Shown here piece after piece: positions 6,088-14,223 of a DNA stretch of 14,223 nucleotides (the stretch's first letter is position 1; each line of letters begins with the position of its first letter). The stretch comes from DSNY01 sp040752195 (GTDB lineage Bacteria > Pseudomonadota > Gammaproteobacteria > Burkholderiales > Burkholderiaceae_F): assembly GCA_040752195.1 (NCBI GenBank), contig JBFMFC010000075.1, positions 1-14,223 on the forward strand, read 5' to 3'. The notes beneath the pieces were generated by a model. That model had not been told where the DNA came from. It ran no database searches and was given only the letters and a program-made list of their open reading frames with translations. A program made the position numbers and the translations under genes.

Positions 6088-7098
6088 GTGCAGATCATAG
6101 TCGTCGATCCACGCTTGTCGCGGGCCCGCACGATCACGGTCGACAAGCCCATGCTGCTGATCGCGGCCGCGGGCCTGCTTTCCGCGGTGCTCCTGGCGGT
6201 GATCGGGCTGTATGCGGTCACCTTCCGCGTGGCGGCCGAAGTCCGCATCCCGCTGGTTCATGAGATCGTGACGTTCATCATGCGTGACGAGGTCGCGCGC
6301 AACGAGCAGTTCGTGCGCGACAACGTCACCGCGATGGCCCGCAAGCTGGGCGAAATGCAGGCGCAGTTGATGCGGCTCGACGCACTTGGGGAGCGCGTGT
6401 CCAAGATGTCCGGCATCCGGCCCGAGGAGTTCAGCTTCCGGGAGCCGCCGGGCCGCGGCGGGGCGGAACCCACCGCCGGCGCGCGCGCGATGACGCTCGC
6501 CGAGCTGCAGAACGAGCTGCAGCGGATCGCGCGCGGCGTCGAGGATCGCGCAGACTACATGGACGTGATCGAGTCCGAGCTCGTATCGGCGCAGGTGCGG
6601 CGCGCGCTGCTCCCGCAGAACACGCCGGTCAGTGAAGGTTTCGTCGGATCGGGCTTCGGCATGCGGACCGACCCATTTACGGGCCAGCTCGCGATGCACG
6701 CGGGAGTCGACTTCGCGGCACCCACCGGAACGCCGATCTTCGCTGCCGCCGGGGGGGTGGTTGCGACCGCCGAGGCGAACCCGGTCTACGGCAACAGCGT
6801 CCTGATCGACCACGGCAACGGGCTTTCGACCCTGTACGCGCACGCAAGCAAGCTGGTCGTGAAGACCGGCGACATCGTCAAGCGCGGGCAGAAGATCGCC
6901 GAAGTCGGTTCGACCGGGCGCTCGACCGGCCCGCACCTGCACTTCGAAGTGCACGTCAACGGCGTGCCGCAGAACCCGTCGAAGTTCCTGCTTGCGCAGA
7001 AGGCCGGCTCGCCGTTCGCCGCGCTCGCGGCGGCCGATTCGCGCGGCCGTCCGGTCGACGTGAAGGGCCTGGCCGCGGCGGCTCGCGCCGGCCGCTAG
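6088..7098 (+). CDS. Membrane-anchored M23 family zinc endopeptidase
   Basis: This is a peptidoglycan endopeptidase of the LytM/M23 family, acting in the periplasm on peptide cross-links. The 336 residues comprise a short cytoplasmic N-terminus, one membrane helix at about 22-46, a helical and probably coiled-coil stretch at about 65-172 broken by a Gly/Pro-rich segment near 119-132, and the M23 domain at about 183-305. The zinc and catalytic residues are intact: His204 and Asp208 in HAGVD, and His283 and His285 in HLHFEV. It should therefore be an active enzyme rather than a degenerate LytM activator of the EnvC type. Translation starts at GTG behind GGAGG. The gene diverges from dciA across 78 bases and precedes secA by 128 bases. 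An M23 peptidase beside secA is a common betaproteobacterial arrangement. The exact orthologue name is uncertain. Confidence 0.92.
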   Translation: MQIIVVDPRLSRARTITVDKPMLLIAAAGLLSAVLLAVIGLYAVTFRVAAEVRIPLVHEIVTFIMRDEVARNEQFVRDNVTAMARKLGEMQAQLMRLDALGERVSKMSGIRPEEFSFREPPGRGGAEPTAGARAMTLAELQNELQRIARGVEDRADYMDVIESELVSAQVRRALLPQNTPVSEGFVGSGFGMRTDPFTGQLAMHAGVDFAAPTGTPIFAAAGGVVATAEANPVYGNSVLIDHGNGLSTLYAHASKLVVKTGDIVKRGQKIAEVGSTGRSTGPHLHFEVHVNGVPQNPSKFLLAQKAGSPFAALAAADSRGRPVDVKGLAAAARAGR

Positions 7099-7130
7099 CG
7101 CCGCCGCGCGCCAGTTCGCCAGACCCCCTG

Positions 7131-7139
7131 TGAGATAAT
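7131..7139 (+). promoter_or_regulatory. Candidate extended -10 promoter of secA
   Basis: TGAGATAAT combines the extended -10 dinucleotide TG with GATAAT (5 of 6 consensus bases). There is no good -35, which extended -10 promoters tolerate. Transcription would start about 7146, giving an 80-base leader before the secA ATG at 7227. Confidence 0.55.
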
Positions 7140-7150
7140 TGCGTTGCTTT

Positions 7151-7198
7151 GCGCCGCGCCGCAGTGCGCGGCGCGCGCACGCCTTTGCGGCGTCCGCA
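7151..7198 (+). promoter_or_regulatory. secA leader with alternative hairpins
   Basis: Stem A pairs GCGCCGCGC (7151-7159) with GCGCGGCGC (7166-7174), 9 perfect base pairs with a 6-base loop. Stem B pairs GTGCGCG (7164-7170) with CGCGCAC (7174-7180), 7 base pairs with a 3-base loop, and reuses bases of stem A, so both cannot form together. A third stem pairs TGCGG (7186-7190) with CCGCA (7194-7198). The secA start has no Shine-Dalgarno sequence. A regulatory switch is inference; the pairings themselves are read directly from the sequence. Confidence 0.4.
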
Positions 7199-7226
7199 CG
7201 GCTCGATCAAACACCGCCCGCTCGCG

Positions 7227-9989
<2,763 letters not shown>

Positions 9990-10025
9990 CGGGCTTGTCC
10001 GGACGGCGGACCGCGGATTGCGCCC

Positions 10026-11255
10026 ATGCCGGTCAACCTGACCGCGCCTGATCCCGCCTCACTCGCGCCGGTCACCGGTGTCGAGCTCGGCTGGGCCGAG
10101 GCCGGTATCCGCAAGGCCAACCGCAAGGATCTGCTGGTCATGCGGATCGCACCGGGCGCGAGCGTGGCGGGGGTGTTCACGCAGAACCGCTTCTGCGCGG
10201 CGCCCGTCCAGGTCTGCCGCGCGCACCTGAACGTCGGCCGCGGCGTGCGCGCGCTCGTCGTCAATACCGGCAACGCCAACGCCGGGACGGGCGAAGCCGG
10301 ACTCGCCGACGCGCACCGGACCTGTCTCGAGACGGCTCGGCTGCTCGGCTGCGATTCGACGCAGGTGCTGCCGTTCTCGACCGGCGTGATCATGGAGCCG
10401 CTTCCGGTCGAACGCCTGATCGCCGGTCTGCCGCAGGCGATCGGCAGGCTGGCGCCCGGCCACTGGTTCCAGGCGGCCGAGTCGATCATGACGACCGACA
10501 CCGTGCCGAAGGCCGCTTCGCGCCTCGCCGACCTCGCCGGGCGCACGGTGACGATCACGGGAATCGCCAAGGGGGCCGGCATGATCCGGCCCGACATGGC
10601 GACGATGCTCGGCTTCATCGCGACCGACGCCGCCATCGATCCGGCCTTGTTGCCCCGGTTGACGAGGCAGGTGGCCGACCGGTCCTTCAATCGCATCACC
10701 GTCGACGGCGACACGTCGACGAACGACTCGTTCGTCGTCATCGCCACCGGGAAGAGCCCGGCGCCGCGGATCGAATCGATCAAGGATCCACGCCTGGTTC
10801 AGCTCACCGAAGCGATCGCCGTGGTCGCGCGCGAACTGGCTCAGGCGATCGTGCGCGACGGCGAAGGAGCGACCAAGTTCATCGAGATCGCCGTCGAAGG
10901 CGCGGCGACCGAGGACGAGGCCGCACGCGTCGCTTACTCGATCGCGCATTCGCCGCTGGTGAAGACGGCCTTCTTCGCATCCGATCCGAACCTCGGTCGC
11001 ATCCTTGCCGCGGTCGGCAACGCGGGCATCGTCGATCTCGACGCTGCTCGCGTGCAGCTTTACCTGAACGACGTGTGGGTCGCGCGGAACGGCGGCCGCC
11101 ATCCTGCCTACCGCGAGGAGGACGGCCGGCGCGTGATGAAAGGCGCGGAGATCCTCGTGCGCGTCGCGCTGGGCCGGGGCGAGGCGCGAACCACCGTCTG
11201 GACCTGCGACCTGTCGCACGAATACGTATCGATCAACGCCGACTACCGTTCATGA
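10026..11255 (+). CDS. argJ: Bifunctional ornithine acetyltransferase / N-acetylglutamate synthase ArgJ
   Basis: ArgJ recycles the acetyl group from N-acetylornithine to glutamate in arginine synthesis, in the cytoplasm. The 409-residue protein has the N-terminal GVxLGWAEAGIRK segment, the oxyanion-hole region VVNTGNANAGTGEAG (about 78-92) and PFSTGVIMEPLP (about 116-127), and the self-cleavage site KGAGMIRPDMATMLGF, with cleavage expected between Ala192 and Thr193 to give alpha and beta chains. The C-terminus ending EYVSINADYRS is also typical. The usual Ser of KGSGM is Ala here, a mild change seen in some members. It follows secA by 36 bases without a strong ribosome binding site. Its stop overlaps the start of the next gene (ATGA). 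Whether it is bifunctional (also making N-acetylglutamate) cannot be decided from sequence by eye. Confidence 0.97.
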   Translation: MPVNLTAPDPASLAPVTGVELGWAEAGIRKANRKDLLVMRIAPGASVAGVFTQNRFCAAPVQVCRAHLNVGRGVRALVVNTGNANAGTGEAGLADAHRTCLETARLLGCDSTQVLPFSTGVIMEPLPVERLIAGLPQAIGRLAPGHWFQAAESIMTTDTVPKAASRLADLAGRTVTITGIAKGAGMIRPDMATMLGFIATDAAIDPALLPRLTRQVADRSFNRITVDGDTSTNDSFVVIATGKSPAPRIESIKDPRLVQLTEAIAVVARELAQAIVRDGEGATKFIEIAVEGAATEDEAARVAYSIAHSPLVKTAFFASDPNLGRILAAVGNAGIVDLDAARVQLYLNDVWVARNGGRHPAYREEDGRRVMKGAEILVRVALGRGEARTTVWTCDLSHEYVSINADYRS

Positions 11256-12148
11256 ATCCGGACCAGACGACGGCTGCGCTCGCACAGCGGTTGGATGCGA
11301 TCCTGGAGCGGCTCGAGCCCCTGCTGCCGCCCGCGCGGCGGATCGACTGGAGCGCGCCGGCGTTCCGCTGGCGCCGCCGCCGCTACCTCGGGGTCGAGCT
11401 GGGGCACCTCGAGCCGGTGCACCGCATCGCCCGCATCGACCCCGACGACCTGCAGCACGTCGACGCGCAGAAGGAGCAGATCCTTCGCAACACCGAGCAG
11501 TTCATCCGCGGGCTGCCGGCGAACAACGTGTTGCTCACCGGCGCCCGCGGCACCGGCAAGTCGTCGCTGATCCGTGCCTGCCTGGTTCGCTTCGTCGACC
11601 GCGGGCTGCGTCTGATCGAGGTCGACAAGCGCGATCTGGTCGACCTCCCGGACATCGTCGCGCTGGTGGCCGACCGGCCCGAACGCTTCGTCGTGTTCTG
11701 CGACGACCTGTCGTTCGAGGAGGGCGAGAGTTCCTACAAAGCGCTGAAGGCACAGCTCGACGGCTCGGTCGCGGCGCCCTCCGACAACGTGCTGATCTAT
11801 GCCACGTCGAACCGGCGCCATCTGATGCCGGAGTACATGCGCGAGAACCTGGAAACGAAGTACGAGGCCGACGGCGAGATCCATCCCGCCGAAACGGTCG
11901 AGGAAAAGATCTCGCTGTCCGAACGATTCGGGCTGTGGCTGTCGTTCCATCCGTTCCGGCAGGACGACTACCTGGACATCGTCGCGCACTGGCTCACCCG
12001 ACTCGGCGCCAGCCGCACGCTGATCGATGCGGCGCGCGCCGAGGCGCTGCAGTTCGCGCTGCAGCGCGGCTCGCGTTCCGGTCGCGTCGCGCTCCAGTTC
12101 GCGCGCGACTACGCGGGCCGGCACGGGCTCGCTGCCGGGCGCGGATGA
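11252..12148 (+). CDS. DUF815 family AAA-type ATP-binding protein
   Basis: The 298-residue protein is a P-loop ATPase of the DUF815 family (PF05673). Walker A is GARGTGKS (97-104) and Walker B is RFVVFCDD (145-152). The following LSFEEGE segment, the sensor-like LIYATSNRRHLMPE and the LSERFGLWLSF region are characteristic of this family. The first 90 residues are helical, with a strongly basic run WRRRRYLG near 40-47 that could bind nucleic acid or membrane. The biochemical role is not established to my knowledge. The ATG at 11252 overlaps the argJ stop and its own stop overlaps the next start, so it is translationally coupled on both sides. There is no ribosome binding site of its own. The placement between argJ and a MutT gene recurs in betaproteobacteria as I recall it, which suggests a conserved but unexplained link. 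Confidence 0.88.
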   Translation: MNPDQTTAALAQRLDAILERLEPLLPPARRIDWSAPAFRWRRRRYLGVELGHLEPVHRIARIDPDDLQHVDAQKEQILRNTEQFIRGLPANNVLLTGARGTGKSSLIRACLVRFVDRGLRLIEVDKRDLVDLPDIVALVADRPERFVVFCDDLSFEEGESSYKALKAQLDGSVAAPSDNVLIYATSNRRHLMPEYMRENLETKYEADGEIHPAETVEEKISLSERFGLWLSFHPFRQDDYLDIVAHWLTRLGASRTLIDAARAEALQFALQRGSRSGRVALQFARDYAGRHGLAAGRG

Positions 12149-13083
12149 CCGAGCGGACGCCCGTCGACGTCGCTGTCGGCGTCCTCGTTCGGTCCGACGG
12201 CACGTTTCTTCTCGCCAGCCGTCCGGAAGGCAAGCCGTACGCGGGATACTGGGAGTTCCCCGGCGGCAAAGTCGAACCCGGCGAGTCGATCGCCGCGGCG
12301 CTGGCGCGCGAGCTTCATGAAGAACTCGGCATCGACATCGGCGCGACGCATCCGTGGGTCACGCGGCTGTTCGACTACCCGCACGCGCGCGTTCGGCTGC
12401 ACTTCTGCCGCGTGTTCGACTGGCGCGGCGAAGCGCACGCTCGCGAAGGTCAGCGCTTCGGCTTCTTCTCGACGGCACGGCTGCCCGACGGCCCGCTGCT
12501 GCCGGCGACCGTGCCGGTGCTGCGCTGGCTCGACTTGCCCCACGTCTACGCGCTGACCCGTGCGGCGACGCTCGGCGTCGACGCGTTCCTCGAGCGGCTC
12601 GACGCGGCGTTGGCGCGCGGGGTGCGGCTGGTCCAGCTGCGTGAACCGATGCTCGATGCTTCGCAGGTGGGGCGACTGCTCGACGCAGTGCTTGCCAGAG
12701 CGCGCGCGTATGGCGCGCGGGTGCTCGTCAGCGGCCGGCACGACGCGGCGCTCTGGGAGCGCGCGGGCGGGGTGCATTTCACCGCTGCGCAGTTGATGCA
12801 GCTCGATCGCCGTCCGGGGTTGCCGCTGGTTGCCGCGTCCACGCATACGCGCGCGCAGATCGATCGCGCCGCCGCGCTCGATCTGGACTTCGTCGTTGCC
12901 GGCCCGGTCCTGCCGACGGCGAGTCATCCCGCGCAGCCGGCGCTGGGCTGGCCGGCGTTCGCGGCGTTGATCGACAGTGCTGCGCTGCCGGTGTACGCGA
13001 TCGGCGGGATGCGCGAGGAAGCGCTGCCGGCGGCGATTGCGCACGGCGCGCACGGCGTGGCGCTCCTGTCGGCGGCCTGGTGA
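12145..13083 (+). CDS. mutT: Nudix hydrolase (MutT type) fused to a ThiE-like domain
   Basis: The 312-residue fusion starts with a Nudix domain (about 5-130) carrying a complete Nudix box: Gly41, Glu47, Arg55-Glu56-Leu57, Glu59-Glu60 and Gly62. It closely resembles MutT, which removes 8-oxo-dGTP from the nucleotide pool. The second half (about 135-312) is a thiamine-phosphate-synthase/TenI fold with QLRE (164-167), STHT (232-235), GPVLPT (253-258) and AIGGM (285-289). Positions that normally bind magnesium and phosphate are altered: the usual Asn-Asp pair is Ser196-Gly197, the Asp after GVH is replaced near residue 216, and the Lys of the PTxTK motif is His261. Thiamine phosphate synthesis is therefore unlikely. 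MutT-ThiE fusions are known in proteobacteria; the role of the second half is unknown to me. The start overlaps the previous stop (ATGA). Confidence 0.93.
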   Translation: MTERTPVDVAVGVLVRSDGTFLLASRPEGKPYAGYWEFPGGKVEPGESIAAALARELHEELGIDIGATHPWVTRLFDYPHARVRLHFCRVFDWRGEAHAREGQRFGFFSTARLPDGPLLPATVPVLRWLDLPHVYALTRAATLGVDAFLERLDAALARGVRLVQLREPMLDASQVGRLLDAVLARARAYGARVLVSGRHDAALWERAGGVHFTAAQLMQLDRRPGLPLVAASTHTRAQIDRAAALDLDFVVAGPVLPTASHPAQPALGWPAFAALIDSAALPVYAIGGMREEALPAAIAHGAHGVALLSAAW

Positions 13084-13096
13084 CGCGCTTGCGTCA
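13081..13096. terminator. Hairpin spanning both convergent stop codons
   Basis: TGACGC (13081-13086) pairs with GCGTCA (13091-13096) around the loop GCTT. The left arm begins with the TGA of the MutT-ThiE gene and the right arm ends with the complement of the yacG TGA. No T-run follows on either strand. With only 10 bases between the two genes this is the sole candidate for a shared transcript end. Confidence 0.35.
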
Positions 13097-13291
13097 GTGC
13101 TTGGGCGGCGTCTCCGACGGCGGCGTCTCCTCGGCCTGCTCGTCGCGCGCGCCCGGGATCGCGTACTTCTCGGCCGCCCACGCGCCGAGATCGATCAGCT
13201 TGCAGCGCTCCGAGCAGAAGGGCCGATAGCGCGACGCCTCCGTCCAGTTCACGTCGCGCCCGCACGTGGGGCACTTGACGACCGTAGCCAT
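13094..13291 (-). CDS. yacG: DNA gyrase inhibitor YacG, zinc-binding
   Basis: This 65-residue protein has four cysteines in the YacG arrangement: Cys7 and Cys10 (KCPTCGRDV), then Cys26 and Cys30 (FCSERCKLIDLGAWA). They bind one zinc ion. E. coli YacG binds the GyrB subunit and inhibits gyrase; that is family knowledge. The tail from about residue 45 is rich in Glu and Pro and likely disordered, as in homologues. The ATG at 13291 follows the zapD stop with no base between, so translation is almost certainly coupled, and coaE, zapD and yacG form the usual small operon. The 3' end converges on the MutT-ThiE gene with 10 bases between them. Confidence 0.95.
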   Translation of the reverse strand: MATVVKCPTCGRDVNWTEASRYRPFCSERCKLIDLGAWAAEKYAIPGARDEQAEETPPSETPPKH

Positions 13292-14068
13292 CTAGAAGGC
13301 GCAAAGCGACAAGTCGAATGCGATGTCGCGATCGACGGCGCGCGGCTTTGGATCGCGGTCCGCGGAGGTGAAGCGAATCCACAGCATGTACTTGTTTGCG
13401 CTGATCTCGGGGATCGCTCGCGAGTCGGCAGCCACACGCACCTGCAGCAGCGCATACGTCCGCCCCTGCAGCGTCTGCTGAAACGACCCCTGCACGGCGG
13501 TCTGGCGGCTGCGATGCGCGGTTTCGCGCAGCAGCTTCAGCACGATCGCAAGCCCCTGGTTGAATTGCGACAGCGGCTTGATCCACGCGTGGAGATCCTG
13601 CGTCCGTGCGGCCGCGTCGCGCATCAGCCACGCATGATAGGAAGGCAGGTCGAATTCGCAGGTGCCGCCCGGAATGCTGGCGCGGCTGCGGATGCTGGTC
13701 AGCCATTCGTTGTCGCGCAGATGCTGGCCGGCCTTGCCCGGCGTGGCGTTCAGCGCCTGCTGTGCCTGCTCGATGTCCGCGAGCACGGTCGCCAGCGCGG
13801 ACTCGGAGACCTGCGGGTTGTTGCGCAGCGCGAGCAGCGACTGTTTGTGGCGCTCGAGTTCCTGCAGCAGATCGCCCTTGAGGTCCGCGCGCGAAGTGAC
13901 TTCGAGGATTTCGAACAGGGTGAGCAGCGCCGTGTGATGGCAGAAGGGATGCGTCTGCGCGCAGAAGTACGCGAGCTTTTCGAACAGATCCTCGAGCCTC
14001 AGCAGCGTGCGCACCCGCTCGTTGAACGGGTACTCGTAGAGGATCTGGCGGGGTTCGTTGCTCTGCAT
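13292..14068 (-). CDS. zapD: Cell division protein ZapD
   Basis: ZapD (formerly YacF) is a cytoplasmic protein that binds the C-terminal peptide of FtsZ and bundles protofilaments at the division site. The 258-residue product starts YEYPFNERVRTLLRLEDLFEKL (about 11-32), the hallmark of the family. It continues with an alpha-helical domain to about residue 115 and then a beta-containing domain with IPGGTCEFDLPSYHAWL (about 131-147), which is also typical. The E. coli protein is 247 residues. The start lies 41 bases after the coaE stop, and its stop abuts the yacG start. Its target FtsZ is encoded about 10 kb away and has the matching docking peptide. All evidence agrees; the family is well recognisable. 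Confidence 0.95.
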   Translation of the reverse strand: MQSNEPRQILYEYPFNERVRTLLRLEDLFEKLAYFCAQTHPFCHHTALLTLFEILEVTSRADLKGDLLQELERHKQSLLALRNNPQVSESALATVLADIEQAQQALNATPGKAGQHLRDNEWLTSIRSRASIPGGTCEFDLPSYHAWLMRDAAARTQDLHAWIKPLSQFNQGLAIVLKLLRETAHRSRQTAVQGSFQQTLQGRTYALLQVRVAADSRAIPEISANKYMLWIRFTSADRDPKPRAVDRDIAFDLSLCAF

Positions 14069-14109
14069 GCGCGGAGTCCCTGGCGCCGGATCGACGATAT
14101 CACACGAGA

Positions 14110-14223
14110 TCAGCGCGACCGTGCCTGGTCGCGGTGCAGCGATGCGAGGCGGCAGTACATCGCGTGCAGTCGTACGACCCGTTCGGCGAGCTGCTCGACC
14201 GCGGCCCCGTTGTAGATCACGTC
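14110..14223 (-). CDS. coaE: Dephospho-CoA kinase, C-terminal end (partial)
   Basis: The last 37 codons before a TGA are visible; the rest lies beyond the right edge. The segment DVIYNGAAVEQLAERVVRLH followed by an AMYCRLAS stretch matches the C-terminus of dephospho-CoA kinases, where DVI-x-N-x-G precedes a final helix. CoaE phosphorylates dephospho-CoA in the last step of coenzyme A synthesis. The call also rests on context: coaE immediately before zapD and yacG on the same strand is the standard order in beta- and gammaproteobacteria. The Asn-Asn-Gly seen in many homologues is Tyr-Asn-Gly here. With only the tail in view, completeness and start cannot be judged. Confidence 0.85.
   Translation of the reverse strand, partial: DVIYNGAAVEQLAERVVRLHAMYCRLASLHRDQARSR

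Noticed and set aside
6010..6954. A 315-codon N-terminal extension of the dciA frame
   Set aside because: It lies antisense to the M23 peptidase gene, lacks DciA homology, and the ATG at 6009 already gives the normal DUF721 N-terminus.

Overview
The window reads as a chromosomal housekeeping segment of a high-GC betaproteobacterium, most likely a member of the Burkholderiales. The evidence is the gene order and the protein families, not a database search. GC content looks like roughly two thirds or more by eye, and most codons end in G or C. Nearly every base is coding, and I see no transposase, integrase, tRNA, rRNA, CRISPR array or phage gene.

Left part (1-3375, + strand): the distal end of the division and cell wall (dcw) cluster. 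It holds the 3' end of a D-alanine--D-alanine ligase, then ftsQ, ftsA and ftsZ. The first two junctions are 4-base ATGA overlaps. ftsZ stands apart behind a 107-base gap with a strong ribosome binding site and a possible promoter. FtsQ links the divisome across the membrane, FtsA tethers FtsZ to the membrane, and FtsZ forms the ring.

Middle part (3376-7098): a DUF2189 multi-pass membrane protein lies on the minus strand. It is divergent from lpxC, the committed step of lipid A synthesis. A 58-residue two-helix membrane protein follows lpxC closely. A DciA-like DUF721 protein lies on the minus strand, divergent from a membrane-anchored M23 zinc endopeptidase that starts at GTG.

Right part (7099-14223): secA has an extended -10 promoter candidate and a leader with two mutually exclusive GC-rich hairpins. 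It is followed by argJ, a DUF815 AAA-type ATPase and a MutT-ThiE fusion, the last three joined by ATGA overlaps. On the minus strand, converging on them, are coaE (partial), zapD and yacG. zapD encodes an FtsZ-binding division protein, so the window carries two parts of the FtsZ machinery about 10 kb apart.

I looked for an undescribed system and did not find a convincing one. The points most worth a second look are modest: the secA leader structure in a region without secM, a ThiE domain that has lost most of its catalytic signature while fused to an intact Nudix domain, an almost leaderless lpxC, and the unannotated-looking 58-residue membrane protein beside lpxC. There is no gene-free stretch longer than about 130 bases.
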